Source: Martinezella miluonensis (GTDB lineage Bacteria; Pseudomonadota; Alphaproteobacteria; Rhizobiales; Rhizobiaceae). Taken from it: a stretch of 63,260 nt of DNA. The translations under genes and the position numbers were made by a program. Within the stretch, counting starts at the first letter, position 1. Each line of letters starts with the position of its first letter. The stretch covers positions 1-63,260 of the forward strand of contig NZ_FMAH01000039.1 of NCBI RefSeq assembly GCF_900094545.1, in the 5' to 3' direction. This document shows positions 25,161 through 35,322 of the stretch, in pieces. The notes beneath the pieces are model-generated. The model was given only the letters and a program-made list of their open reading frames with translations. It was not told the origin of the DNA and did no database searches.

Positions 25161-26435
25161 ATGCGTTTAAAACTTGCTGGAGCGACGGCGCTTGCCGCCT
25201 TACTCGCTTCCGGTTCTGCCTTTGCGGAACAAACCACCATTACGGTCTGGAGCTGGAACATCGCCGCGTCGGCGCTGAAATCCACGGTCGAGGGGTTCAA
25301 TAAGAAATATCCCGACATCAAGGTCGATGTGCAGGACATCGGCAACCCACAGGTCTTCGACAAGATGCTGGCCGCTTGCGCTGCCGGCGGCGACGGTCTG
25401 CCCGACGTCATGTCGATCGAAAACCACAAAGCATCGATCTTCTGGAACCGCTTTCCGGACTGCCTGACCGACCTGACGAAGCTCGGCTATAACGACAGCC
25501 TCAAGAAGCAGTTCCCGGACTTCAAGCGCGCGGAACTCGAAGTTGGCGCCGCAGCCTATGCGATGCCATGGGATTCCGGCCCGGTCACCATGTTCTATCG
25601 CCGCGATCTCTATGAAAAGGCAGGCGTCGATCCGGCAACGATCAAGACTTGGGACGATTTCATCGCCGCCGGCAAGAAGATCTCCGCGGCCAATCCCGGT
25701 GTCGTCATGACGCAGGCCGATCTCAACGGCGACACAGAATGGTTCCGCATGCTCGCCAACGAACAAGGCTGCGGCTATTTTTCGAGTGACAGCCAGAGCA
25801 TCACCGTCAACCAGCCCGGCTGTGTCAAAGCGCTGGACAAGGTGAAGGGGATCAAGGACGCGGGCCTGATGACCGCGGCGAACTGGAACGAGAAAATCCA
25901 GGCGAACACTGCAAGCAAGGTGGCATCGCAGCTCTATGGCGGCTGGTATGAAGGCACCGTCCGCTCCACCTCGCCGGATCTCGCCGGCAAATGGGGCGTC
26001 TATCCGATGCCGAGCATGACGGCCGACGGTCCGCACGCAGCCAATCTCGGCGGTTCGTCGCTCGCAATCGCCAGCGGCTCCAAGCACAAGGAAGCCGCCT
26101 GGAAGTACCTCGAATACACGCTTGGCACCAATGAGGGCCAGGTGACCATGCTGAAGTCCTTCGGGCTCGTGCCGTCGCTTCTGACTGCGGTCCAAGATCC
26201 CTTCGTCAACCAGCCGCAGCCCTATTGGGGTGGGCAAAAGGTCTGGGCCGATATCCTCGCCACCCTGCCGAAAATCCACCCGAGCCCCGGCACGCCGTAC
26301 TTCAGCGACGCTGACGAAGTCATCAAGGCGGTACAGACGAAGTACCTCGCCGGTGGATATCCGAACGGCAAGGCAGCGCTTGACGACGCGGCCCAGCAGA
26401 TCGCTTCGGCGACGGGCCTGCCGCTCGCGAAATGA
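25161..26435 (+). CDS. Sugar ABC transporter substrate-binding protein (locus 1)
   Basis: This 424-residue periplasmic binding protein is of the CUT1 (maltose/sn-glycerol phosphate) class. It has a clear signal peptide (MRLKLAGATALAALLASGSA, then FAEQ) and the typical start TITVWSWNIAASALKSTVEGFNKKYPDIKV. Later family phrases are AMPWDSGPVTMFYRRDLYEKAGVDP and GVYPMPSM. The ATG at 25161 has AAAGGGAGG at 25145-25153. It heads the operon with two permeases, an ATPase and the fused oxidoreductase. A 15-bp hairpin follows the gene, which probably lets it be expressed above the membrane subunits. The ligand is unknown; a mono- or disaccharide is expected. Confidence 0.93.
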   Translation: MRLKLAGATALAALLASGSAFAEQTTITVWSWNIAASALKSTVEGFNKKYPDIKVDVQDIGNPQVFDKMLAACAAGGDGLPDVMSIENHKASIFWNRFPDCLTDLTKLGYNDSLKKQFPDFKRAELEVGAAAYAMPWDSGPVTMFYRRDLYEKAGVDPATIKTWDDFIAAGKKISAANPGVVMTQADLNGDTEWFRMLANEQGCGYFSSDSQSITVNQPGCVKALDKVKGIKDAGLMTAANWNEKIQANTASKVASQLYGGWYEGTVRSTSPDLAGKWGVYPMPSMTADGPHAANLGGSSLAIASGSKHKEAAWKYLEYTLGTNEGQVTMLKSFGLVPSLLTAVQDPFVNQPQPYWGGQKVWADILATLPKIHPSPGTPYFSDADEVIKAVQTKYLAGGYPNGKAALDDAAQQIASATGLPLAK

Positions 26436-26471
26436 GTGACACTGCCGGGCGCGCATCCCAAGCCGCGCTCG

Positions 26472-26504
26472 GCATCCCCGCCGCCCTCAGGGCGGCGGGG
26501 ATGC
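26472..26504 (+). other. Strong intra-operon hairpin between binding protein and permease genes
   Basis: GCATCCCCGCCGCCC (26472-26486), loop TCA, then GGGCGGCGGGGATGC (26490-26504): a perfect 15-bp GC-rich stem, 36 bases after the binding-protein stop. No T run follows. In sugar ABC operons such a structure typically stabilises the upstream mRNA or causes partial termination, raising binding protein relative to permeases. Confidence 0.85.
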
Positions 26505-26548
26505 GATGTCACGCATCATTTCACTGCGCATAAAGTGAGGAGGCTTTC

Positions 26549-27409
26549 ATGCGGTTGCGAAACCGGAGCGCTTATGCGTTCCTTGCACCCTATCTTCTGG
26601 TGTTCGCCGCTTTCTGGGTCTGGCCGATCATTGATTCGTTCCTGATTTCGTTCCAGAACACCCGGGTTAATCCGTGGGTTTTCAATCTGTCGCTCAATTG
26701 GGGGCGCCTGTTCGGCGACCCGGCCTTCTACAACGCGCTGCAAAACACGCTGATCATCCTGATCGTCCAGGTCCCCGTCATGATCACGCTCGCCACGGTC
26801 ATGGCGGTGCTGCTGAATTCACCGCTGTTGAAGGCCCGTGGCATTTTTCGCTTCGCTTTCTTCGCACCCGTCGTCGTTGGCGAGGTGGCGTATGCCGCTG
26901 TCTTCCGCCTGATGTTCAACGTCGATTTCGGCATCGTCAACAAACTGCTCGGTACGGTCGGCTTCGCACCGGTGTCGTGGTTCGCGGAATCGCATGCCGC
27001 CATGGTGCTCATCATCATCGCCGTCACCTGGCGCTGGGCGGGTTATAACGCCATCATCATCCTGTCCGGGCTGCAATCGATCCCCGAGGATGTTTACGAG
27101 GCTGCCACCCTCGACCGCGTCAACCGCTTCCAGCAGTTCATCCATATCACCCTGCCGCTGTTGAAGCCGATCATTCTGTTCTGCGTCGTCCTGTCCGTCA
27201 TCGGCACCATGCAGCTCTTCACCGAACCATATCTGATCACAAACAGAGGTGGCCCCGGCGGCGGGACGGAGACGCTCGGCCTGCTGCTCTATCGCCAGGC
27301 CTTCCAGTCGACCAACTTCGGCTATGCCTCGGCGGTCGCCTACACGATGGCGGCGCTCGCGGTAGCCATCTCTCTCCTCAATCTCTGGGTGGGGCGCGAA
27401 CCGAAATGA
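26549..27409 (+). CDS. Sugar ABC transporter permease, MalF type (locus 1)
   Basis: This 286-residue inner-membrane subunit has six predicted helices. It carries the EAA loop near residues 180-200 in GLQSIPEDVYEAATLDRVNRFQQFIHITLPLLKP, the site that docks on the ATPase. The start MRLRNRSAYAFLAPYLLVF is typical for MalF-like CUT1 permeases. It sits 113 bases after the binding-protein gene, separated by the hairpin, and overlaps the next permease by four bases (ATGA), implying translational coupling. Confidence 0.93.
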   Translation: MRLRNRSAYAFLAPYLLVFAAFWVWPIIDSFLISFQNTRVNPWVFNLSLNWGRLFGDPAFYNALQNTLIILIVQVPVMITLATVMAVLLNSPLLKARGIFRFAFFAPVVVGEVAYAAVFRLMFNVDFGIVNKLLGTVGFAPVSWFAESHAAMVLIIIAVTWRWAGYNAIIILSGLQSIPEDVYEAATLDRVNRFQQFIHITLPLLKPIILFCVVLSVIGTMQLFTEPYLITNRGGPGGGTETLGLLLYRQAFQSTNFGYASAVAYTMAALAVAISLLNLWVGREPK

Positions 27410-28242
27410 AATCGAAGTCCAAATCCAATCTGATCCGCTCGATCGCGCTGCACGGCCTGCTGGTGCCGCTCGCCATCATCTGGCTGTTTCCGCTCTGGAT
27501 GATGTTCGTCTTCTCGACCATGCCCGATTACGGCATTTTCAGCCCTGGCATCATCCTGACACCGTCGACAGGTTTCATGGACAACGTCCGGAACCTGCAG
27601 GCCGACACTAACTTCATCGGTGCTATGACGATCTCCATTGTCGTTGCCGTCGTCTATACCTTCCTGTCGGTGCTGTTGACCTCAATGGCCGGATGGGCTC
27701 TGGCGCGCTACCAGTTCGCCGGCCGTTCGGGCGTCATCGGCATCATCCTCGGCACGATCACGCTACCCTACTCCGTCGTCGTCATCCCGCAGTTCATCAT
27801 GGTGGCGCGCGATTTCGGGCTGGCCAATTCATGGGTCGCCCTGATCGTACCGCCACTATTCAACTCACTCGGCGTGCTGTTCATGCGCCAGGCCTTCTCG
27901 ATGATGCCGGGCGAGCTCTTTGACGCCGCTCGCGTGGAGGGCGTCAAGGAATGGCAGATCTTCCTGCGCATCGCCCTGCCGCTCGCAAGGCCGACCATGG
28001 CGGCGCTCGCCATCATCCTGTTCCTGGCTTCCTGGAACAACTATCTCTGGCCACTGCTCATCAACTCCCGGCCGGGAATGATGACGGCACCCGTCGCGCT
28101 CGGGACGCTGATCGGCCTCACCAGGGTCTCCTGGGGCGGCATCATGGCCGGCGCCGTGATGCTGACAGCGCCGATCCTCGTCGTCTTCGTTCTCCTGCAA
28201 CGCCACTTCATCGCCGGCATTGCTGCCGGCGCAGTCAAATAA
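27406..28242 (+). CDS. Sugar ABC transporter permease, MalG type (locus 1)
   Basis: This 278-residue partner permease has the EAA loop MPGELFDAARVEGVKEWQIFLRIALPLARP and the C-terminal RHFIAGIAAGAVK ending found in MalG-like proteins. Six helices are predicted. The ATG overlaps the preceding stop, and the ATPase gene begins 15 bases downstream, so the four transport genes form one unit. Confidence 0.93.
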   Translation: MKSKSKSNLIRSIALHGLLVPLAIIWLFPLWMMFVFSTMPDYGIFSPGIILTPSTGFMDNVRNLQADTNFIGAMTISIVVAVVYTFLSVLLTSMAGWALARYQFAGRSGVIGIILGTITLPYSVVVIPQFIMVARDFGLANSWVALIVPPLFNSLGVLFMRQAFSMMPGELFDAARVEGVKEWQIFLRIALPLARPTMAALAIILFLASWNNYLWPLLINSRPGMMTAPVALGTLIGLTRVSWGGIMAGAVMLTAPILVVFVLLQRHFIAGIAAGAVK

Positions 28243-28257
28243 TTCCGGGAGATCCGT

Positions 28258-29346
<1,089 letters not shown>

Positions 29347-29400
29347 GCGTTGTCCTTATCCCTCCCAAGACAGCATGCAGATTTAGGAAAGGACCATATC

Positions 29401-31404
29401 ATGACTACCGATACATCCATCCGCTGGGGCATCATCGGCCCCGGCCGGATCGCGCAGACTTTTGCCGATGGTATCGCTCATTCCCGCAGCGGCAAGCTGG
29501 TGGCTATCGCCAGCCGTAACCCCGACAAGCCGGGCCTTGGCGACGGCTTCCCGGGTGCGCGCATCGTCAACGGTTACGAGGCTCTGCTCGCCGACAAGGA
29601 AATCGACGCCGTTTATATCGCCACACCGCATACCGGCCATGCCGAATGGGCGATCAAGGCAATCCGCGCTAGCAAGCATGTGCTTGTCGAAAAGCCGATC
29701 GCGCTTTCTGCCTTCGATGCCGAGGCCATCTACTACGAAGCGAAGAAGGCTGGAGTTTTCGCCGGCGAAGCCTTCATGTATCGCGTCCACCCGCAGACGG
29801 CGAAGCTGATCGAGCTCATCAAGAGCGGCGCAATCGGCGATCTGCGCATCATCCGCTCCTCCTTCGGCTTCAACATGGGTACGGTAAAGGCGGAACACCG
29901 GTTGTTTGCCAATGACATGGCCGGCGGCGGCATTCTCGATGTCGGCGGCTATCCGGTTTCGATGGCGCGCCTGATCGCGGGCGCCGCCGACGGCAAGCCG
30001 TTCCTCGATCCCGACAAGGTGTCGGGCGTCGGCCATCTCGGCCAGACCGGCGTCGACGAATGGGCCTCCGCCGTCCTGAAATTCCCGAACGAGATCATCG
30101 CCGAAGTGTCCTGCTCGATCATGGCAAATCAGGACAACACGCTGCGCATCATCGGCTCGGAAGGCCGTATCGAAGTCGCGGACTTCTGGTTCGCCTCCGG
30201 CCACAAAGGCGGCGTCGGCAAGATCGAACTCATCAAGGGTGGCGAAACCCAGACCATCGAGGTCAAGGAGGAGCGCTGGCTCTATTCCTTCGAAGTCGAT
30301 GCTGCGGGCGACGCCATCCGGGCTGGCAGCCAGGAATTCGGCTATCCCGGCATCGGCTGGGCGGATTCGATCGGCAATCTCAGGGTTCTCGATCAATGGC
30401 GAGCCTCGATCGGCCTCGAATATGGTGTCGAGAAGGCAACGCACCGGACGAAGAACATCGCCGGCGCGACCGTTATCAAGGGCAGCAGCATCCCGAAGCG
30501 CAGCATTCCGGGTATAACCAAGCCGGCATCGCTCGTCACCCTCGGCTTCGAGTTCTTCCCGAACTTCGCCGCCGCCTCGCTGACGCTGGACGCCTTTTAT
30601 GAAGCCGGCGGCAATGCCTTCGACACGGCCTATGTCTATAGCGGTGGCAAGACGGAGAGCATCTTCGGCGATTGGCACACCAGCCGCAACGTGCCGCGCG
30701 AGGATATCGTCCTCATCGGCAAGGGCGCTCATTCGCCGCTTTGCTACCCTGACATGATCGCCAAACAGCTCGACCAGTCGCTTAACCGCCTGAAGACCGA
30801 CTATGTCGATATCTACTTCATGCATCGCGACAATACCGGCGTTCCGGTCGGCGAATTCGTTGATGCCATGGATGCAGAGGTGAAGGCCGGCCGCATCCGC
30901 GGCATCTTCGGCGGCTCGAACTGGACGCGCGCCCGCTTCGACGAGGCAATCGCATATGCTGAGAAAAACGGCAAGACGGCGCCATCAGCACTTTCCAACA
31001 ACTTCTCACTGGCGGAAATGCTCGATCCGATCTGGGCCGGATGCGTGGCGGCCTCCGACGATGAATGGAAGGCCTGGCTCAATGCCAAGCAGATCCCCAA
31101 CTTCGCCTGGTCAAGCCAGGGCCGCGGCTTCTTCACCGACCGCGCCGGCCGCGACAAGCGCGATGACGAGGAATTGGTCCGCGTCTGGTATTCCGATCGC
31201 AATTTCGGCCGCCGCGACAGGGCGATCGAACTGGCGCAGAAACTCGGCCGCAACCCGATCCACATAGCGCTTGCCTATGTCGTCGCCCAGCCGTTCCCGG
31301 TCATCCCGCTGATCGGCCCGCGCACCGTCGCCGAACTGGAAGACAGCCTCTCGGCGCTAGACATCAAGCTGACGCCCGAACAGGTGAAGTGGCTCGAAGG
31401 CTGA
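29401..31404 (+). CDS. Fused oxidoreductase: Gfo/Idh/MocA domain plus aldo/keto reductase domain
   Basis: This 667-residue protein joins two redox enzymes. Residues 1 to about 350 are Gfo/Idh/MocA: nucleotide motif GIIGPGRIAQTFADG near residue 10, EKP in HVLVEKPIAL near 97, and GGGILDVGGYPVS. Residues from about 365 are an aldo/keto reductase with a visible tetrad: D and Y in NAFDTAYVYSGG, K in LIGKGAH, H in IYFMHRDN. Both usually use NAD(P), so the fusion could interconvert a keto sugar and an alcohol with internal cofactor recycling (inference). The ATG at 29401 is chosen; the frame extends to 29350 without support. It ends locus 1, before a terminator. Confidence 0.88.
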   Translation: MTTDTSIRWGIIGPGRIAQTFADGIAHSRSGKLVAIASRNPDKPGLGDGFPGARIVNGYEALLADKEIDAVYIATPHTGHAEWAIKAIRASKHVLVEKPIALSAFDAEAIYYEAKKAGVFAGEAFMYRVHPQTAKLIELIKSGAIGDLRIIRSSFGFNMGTVKAEHRLFANDMAGGGILDVGGYPVSMARLIAGAADGKPFLDPDKVSGVGHLGQTGVDEWASAVLKFPNEIIAEVSCSIMANQDNTLRIIGSEGRIEVADFWFASGHKGGVGKIELIKGGETQTIEVKEERWLYSFEVDAAGDAIRAGSQEFGYPGIGWADSIGNLRVLDQWRASIGLEYGVEKATHRTKNIAGATVIKGSSIPKRSIPGITKPASLVTLGFEFFPNFAAASLTLDAFYEAGGNAFDTAYVYSGGKTESIFGDWHTSRNVPREDIVLIGKGAHSPLCYPDMIAKQLDQSLNRLKTDYVDIYFMHRDNTGVPVGEFVDAMDAEVKAGRIRGIFGGSNWTRARFDEAIAYAEKNGKTAPSALSNNFSLAEMLDPIWAGCVAASDDEWKAWLNAKQIPNFAWSSQGRGFFTDRAGRDKRDDEELVRVWYSDRNFGRRDRAIELAQKLGRNPIHIALAYVVAQPFPVIPLIGPRTVAELEDSLSALDIKLTPEQVKWLEG

Positions 31405-31444
31405 AGCGAAGCGGCCTGCAGCTGAGCTTGAGCACATGAACAGG

Positions 31445-31479
31445 AACGGCCCACCCGGCATCCGGATGGGCCGTTTTCT
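31445..31479 (+). terminator. Rho-independent terminator after the locus 1 operon
   Basis: AACGGCCCA (31445-31453) pairs with TGGGCCGTT (31467-31475) followed by TTTCTTT. It lies 41 bases after the stop of the fused oxidoreductase gene. Confidence 0.88.
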
Positions 31480-31511
31480 TTATGGCTATGCCGACAACTG
31501 CCCCGGTATGA

Positions 31512-32045
31512 TCAGGCGGCGAAATCGAAGGTCTTCGCCTCCGCTCCTTCGAGCCGCAGCAGATAGGCCTTGCGCGCGAGACCGCCCGCGAATCCGCGCA
31601 GTTCGCCGGTAGATCCGATAACCCGATGGCAAGGGGCGATGATCGAGATAGGATTACGGCCATTGGCGGCGCCGACAGCCCGCACCGCCTTCAGCGCGCC
31701 GATCTCAGTCGCAATCTGCCTGTAGGTGCGCGTCTCGCCGAAGGGAATGGCCAGCAATGCGCGCCAGACTTTTTTCTGAAACTCCGTTCCGGCAAAGTCG
31801 AGCGGCAAATCGAAGGCCTGTCGTTTGCCGGCGAAATATTCCAGAAGCTGCCGTTCGGCTTCCAGCAGGACCGGATGACTTTCGTCTTCGGCGACGATCG
31901 ACAGCGGCACGCGGCCTGGCCGATCGTTGTCCCAGAGGATCGCGGCCAGGCCATCATCGCTGCTGACGAGCTTGAGCGCGCCAACGGGCGAGTTCATGAT
32001 CCGATATACATAGTGCTTTCCGTCATATCCCGGAGCTTTGGTCAT
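31512..32045 (-). CDS. ogt: Methylated-DNA--protein-cysteine S-methyltransferase
   Basis: This suicide repair protein removes O6-alkyl groups from guanine by transfer to its own cysteine. The 177-residue product has the active site PCHR in SIIAPCHRVIGSTGELRGFAGG, the helix-turn-helix arginine region AVRAVGAANGRNP and the TEFQKKVWRALLAIPFGET segment typical of Ogt/MGMT. The ATG at 32043-32045 has an AAGGAAAGGA stretch upstream. No Ada N-terminal domain is present, so this is the constitutive, non-inducing type. It converges on the locus 1 terminator. Confidence 0.94.
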   Translation of the reverse strand: MTKAPGYDGKHYVYRIMNSPVGALKLVSSDDGLAAILWDNDRPGRVPLSIVAEDESHPVLLEAERQLLEYFAGKRQAFDLPLDFAGTEFQKKVWRALLAIPFGETRTYRQIATEIGALKAVRAVGAANGRNPISIIAPCHRVIGSTGELRGFAGGLARKAYLLRLEGAEAKTFDFAA

Positions 32046-32299
32046 GCCGATATCCTTTCCTTGAATTGCGCTCTCTGTCTTGGGCAAGATTGCCTTCGAT
32101 GAAGCGCTTGTGACCGCATAGGACCCGAAATACCCGGCCTCCAGCCACCCGAAAAGAGACATTGGACGATGAAATCCAGCGATTTCGAATGCGTGTGCCC
32201 CGGTTCGCGTTGAACAGATGCGGCATACTCACGCTTTGGAAACCGGCTGGAGTTGTGTAAAGCCAAGACAGGACAGATCATCACCATGCGGAGCCAGAG

Positions 32300-32635
32300 A
32301 TGACAGTTCGCCCGCCACGCAATTTCAATCCGTCGCTAGTGACTGAGGCCGGCCTCGGGATTCTCGAATACGAGATGATGTCGGAGCGCGCCAGCACGCT
32401 CGGCCATCACGGCCTGAAGGTAGAGGCGGCGATTGCGGCGCTGCGGGACGGCGAGGTAAAAGGCAGGCAAGGCGTCGAGCACGAACGGCTGGTCGATATC
32501 GCCGCCGAAGCTGTCTGGGCGATGTTCATCCATCGCGAGATCTGCGGCCTGCGCAACAGCCGCGACGTCATTCAGCGGTATGACATCCCGAACAAAGTGC
32601 TCGCGCGCCTCGGCGCCAGCCCCCGTCATCCCTGA
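32300..32635 (+). CDS. Small conserved hypothetical protein (possibly DUF6665)
   Basis: This 111-residue soluble protein is rich in helix-forming residues: LGILEYEMMSERASTLG, KVEAAIAALRDGE, LVDIAAEAVWAMFIHREICGLRNSRDVIQRYDIPNKVLARLG. The last phrase reads like a conserved core. I associate it loosely with DUF6665, found in Rhizobiales, with low certainty. A GGAG element about nine bases before the ATG supports the start. It ends 3 bases before the end of the convergent ROK gene. Function unknown. Confidence 0.65.
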   Translation: MTVRPPRNFNPSLVTEAGLGILEYEMMSERASTLGHHGLKVEAAIAALRDGEVKGRQGVEHERLVDIAAEAVWAMFIHREICGLRNSRDVIQRYDIPNKVLARLGASPRHP

Positions 32636-32638
32636 CAT

Positions 32639-33841
32639 TCAGGATTTCAGGATCGCCGAGAAACGCGGATCGAAAGCGTGGCCGATCGGTTCCACCGCCG
32701 CTCCGCGCGCCACAGCCCAAGGGTCGGTCATGCCGAGCTGCAGGCGCGGCAGAGGCCGGTCTGTGCGATCGGCATTGGACGGCAACAATGGCTGCATGGC
32801 GTCGATCAACCGCGTCGCGAGAGCCGCCGGCGCTCCGCCGCATAGAATCACAGTCTGCGGATCGAAGACGGTTTCGATGAGATGCACGGCCCAGCGCAGG
32901 TCGATCGCCGCCTTTTCGATCCAGGCGACGATCTCCGGATCGTCGGCGGCTGAGCGTTTGTCGATCAGCGAATAGATGTCAGGCGCCATCGGATCGACAC
33001 CCAGATGCTCATAAAGCGAGGCAAGCGAGGCGCGATGTTCGAGCTGCGTCAGCCTGCCGCCAGCCGTGAGCAGCGCCATACCGATTTCGCCGGCATTGCC
33101 ACGGGCGCCGCTATAAAGTTCGCCACCAAGGATCAGCCCGGCGCCAATACCATAGCCGACATAGAGACAGACCGCGTGATCGAGCCCGTGGGCAGCGCCA
33201 ACCATGCGCTCGGCGGTTGCGCAGGCAGCGGCGTCGTTCTGCAGCGTGACGTTGAGGCCAGTGCCGGCGGCTAGCGTCTCCAGCAGGGGAAAGCGCTGCC
33301 AGGGACCCATCATCCAGGGATTGTCGTCTGTATCCTGTTCGATGCCGAATGGGCCCGGCATCGCAACGCCGAGCCCGACGAGGCGCTTCTCCGCCTGCGC
33401 GGTACGCTGTTTGAGTTCGCTGCGGACGCTCTCTACGAGCTGCAGCACCACAGGGGTGCCGGTAGCAGGCCCGCCGGCCGGCAGGTTCGCCTCCTTGCGG
33501 ATCAGCACATTGCCGACGAGATCCACGGCGATGGCACGGGTGATATGACGGTCGATCTGCAGGCCGATCGCGAAGGCGCCTTCCGGCACCAGGCCGTAGG
33601 GCGTGGAAGGTTGGCCCCTGCCTCGCCGCACCGTTTCCCTTGAGATGACCAGCCCGTCGTTTTCCAACTCCTCCATGATGTTGGAAACCGTCTGCTTCGT
33701 CAGGCGTGTGGCTCGCGCCAAGTCTGCGCGAGAAAGTGCACCATTCAATCGCAGGGCATCGATGATCACCCGCCGGTTATGGGCGCTGGTGCCTTCGTGG
33801 TTCGTTCCGCTCGTGGCCCTGATCGGGCGAATATCGTTCAT
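32639..33841 (-). CDS. ROK-family transcriptional regulator
   Basis: This 400-residue protein has an N-terminal winged helix (LNGALSRADLARATRLTKQTVSNIMEEL, about residues 33-60) and a C-terminal ROK sugar-kinase-like domain with GLGVAMPGPFG, LQNDAAACATAER and YSGARGNAGEIGMA. The usual ROK zinc motif CxCGxxGC after the latter is missing, replaced by LLTAGGRLTQLEH. A regulatory rather than catalytic protein is therefore likely. It is divergent from the locus 2 operon across about 220 bases and should be its regulator, in the manner of NagC or XylR. The ligand is probably the transported sugar or its phosphate. Confidence 0.9.
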   Translation of the reverse strand: MNDIRPIRATSGTNHEGTSAHNRRVIIDALRLNGALSRADLARATRLTKQTVSNIMEELENDGLVISRETVRRGRGQPSTPYGLVPEGAFAIGLQIDRHITRAIAVDLVGNVLIRKEANLPAGGPATGTPVVLQLVESVRSELKQRTAQAEKRLVGLGVAMPGPFGIEQDTDDNPWMMGPWQRFPLLETLAAGTGLNVTLQNDAAACATAERMVGAAHGLDHAVCLYVGYGIGAGLILGGELYSGARGNAGEIGMALLTAGGRLTQLEHRASLASLYEHLGVDPMAPDIYSLIDKRSAADDPEIVAWIEKAAIDLRWAVHLIETVFDPQTVILCGGAPAALATRLIDAMQPLLPSNADRTDRPLPRLQLGMTDPWAVARGAAVEPIGHAFDPRFSAILKS

Positions 33842-33885
33842 CTGTTTTTGCCTCTTGACACCAATAGAATATTGAAGAACAAATT

Positions 33886-33902
33886 AGTCAAGACAATTGA
33901 CT
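33886..33902. promoter_or_regulatory. Inverted repeat upstream of the ROK gene (candidate operator)
   Basis: AGTCAA (33886-33891), GACAA, TTGACT (33897-33902) form a 6-5-6 inverted repeat in an AT-rich stretch 45 bases before the ROK start, in the region shared with the locus 2 promoter. It is a candidate ROK operator by position only. Confidence 0.5.
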
Positions 33903-34065
33903 TAAAAGAAACCACAGAGTTTCATGAGGGAACGCAGGGGCTTTCGGGCTCCGAAGACGCTCCGATCAAGGCCGGCGGCCCAGCCGGCTGCCTGTTCGAC
34001 ACCCGATGGCGACATCCAGCCGCCGTTGGAAAAATCGCGTGACTGTCAAAAAACTGGAGGATGGA

Positions 34066-35304
34066 ATGTTGAAATCATTGAACAAGACATTGCTCGGCGC
34101 AACGCTGATCGGCGTAACCTTCGCCTCGCATGCCTTCGCCGAAACGACGATCAATGCCCTCTTCATGGCGCAGGCTGCCTATAGCGAAGCCGATGTCCGC
34201 GCGATGACGGATGCCTTCACCAAGGCCAATCCGGACGTGAAGGTCAATCTCGAATTCGTTCCCTATGAGGGCCTTCACGACAAGACCGTGCTGGCGCAGG
34301 GTTCCGGCGGCGGCTACGACGTGGTGCTGTTTGACGTGATCTGGCCGGCCGAATACGCGACCAACAAGGTTCTTGTCGACGTGTCCTCGCGCATCTCCGA
34401 CGACACGAAGAAGAGCGTGCTCCCCGGCGCCTGGACGACGGTCCAGTATGACGGCAAGTATTATGGCATGCCGTGGATCCTCGACACCAAGTACCTGTTC
34501 TACAACAAGGAACTCCTGGAAAAGGCCGGCATCAAGACGCCGCCAAAGACCTGGGACGAACTGAACGAGCAGGCGAAGACCATCAAGGACAAGGGCCTTC
34601 TCGCGACCCCGATCGCCTGGAGTTGGTCGCAGGCCGAAGCCGCGATCTGCGATTATGCCACACTCGTCAGCGCCTATAAGGGCGACTTCATCAAGGACGG
34701 CAAACCGAATTTCCAGACCGGCGGCGGCCTCGATGCCCTGAAATACATGGTATCCAGCTACAAGTCCGGCCTCACCAATCCGAACTCCAAGGAATTTCTC
34801 GAGGAGGATGTCCGCAAGGTCTTCGAAAACGGTGACGCCGCCTTCGCGCTGAACTGGACCTACATGTACAACATGGCCAACGACCCGAAGGACAGCAAGG
34901 TTGCCGGCAAGGTCGGCGTCGTGCCGGCACCGGGCGTCGCCGGCAAGAGCGAGGCTTCGGCCGTCAACGGCTCGATGGGCCTCGGCATCACCTCTGCCAG
35001 CAAGCATCCGGATGAAGCCTGGAAGTACATCAGCTACATGACCTCGCAGGCAACGCAGAACCAGTATGCCAAGCTCAGCCTGCCGATCTGGGCATCGTCC
35101 TACGGCGATCCGGCGGTGACAAAGGGCCAGGAAGAACTGATCGCGGCCGCAAAGGTGGGCCTCGCCGCCATGTATCCGCGTCCGACGACGCCGAAATATC
35201 AGGAACTGTCGACAGCACTTCAGCAGGCGATCCAGGAATCGTTGCTCGGCCAGTCTTCGCCGGAAGATGCACTGAAGTCGGCTGCCCAAAACAGCGGTCT
35301 CTGA
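34066..35304 (+). CDS. Sugar ABC transporter substrate-binding protein (locus 2)
   Basis: This 412-residue CUT1-type periplasmic binding protein has a signal peptide (LNKTLLGATLIGVTFASHA, then FAET) and the family opening TINALFMAQAAYSEADVRAMTDAFTKANPDVKVNLEF. Later it has YYGMPWILDTKYLFYNKELLEKAGI and AFALNWTYMYNMAN. The ATG at 34066 has CTGGAGG at 34054-34060; the frame runs on upstream to 34006 but the signal peptide fixes the start. It is first in the locus 2 operon. A RIME-like repeat separates it from the permeases. Confidence 0.93.
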   Translation: MLKSLNKTLLGATLIGVTFASHAFAETTINALFMAQAAYSEADVRAMTDAFTKANPDVKVNLEFVPYEGLHDKTVLAQGSGGGYDVVLFDVIWPAEYATNKVLVDVSSRISDDTKKSVLPGAWTTVQYDGKYYGMPWILDTKYLFYNKELLEKAGIKTPPKTWDELNEQAKTIKDKGLLATPIAWSWSQAEAAICDYATLVSAYKGDFIKDGKPNFQTGGGLDALKYMVSSYKSGLTNPNSKEFLEEDVRKVFENGDAAFALNWTYMYNMANDPKDSKVAGKVGVVPAPGVAGKSEASAVNGSMGLGITSASKHPDEAWKYISYMTSQATQNQYAKLSLPIWASSYGDPAVTKGQEELIAAAKVGLAAMYPRPTTPKYQELSTALQQAIQESLLGQSSPEDALKSAAQNSGL

Positions 35305-35322
35305 TAGTCTTACCGGGCGGCG

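Noticed and set aside
25200..26456. 418-residue minus-strand frame
   Set aside because: Antisense to the locus 1 binding protein, which has a signal peptide and ribosome site.
29383..30825. 480-residue minus-strand frame
   Set aside because: Antisense to the fused oxidoreductase; no domain and no ribosome site.
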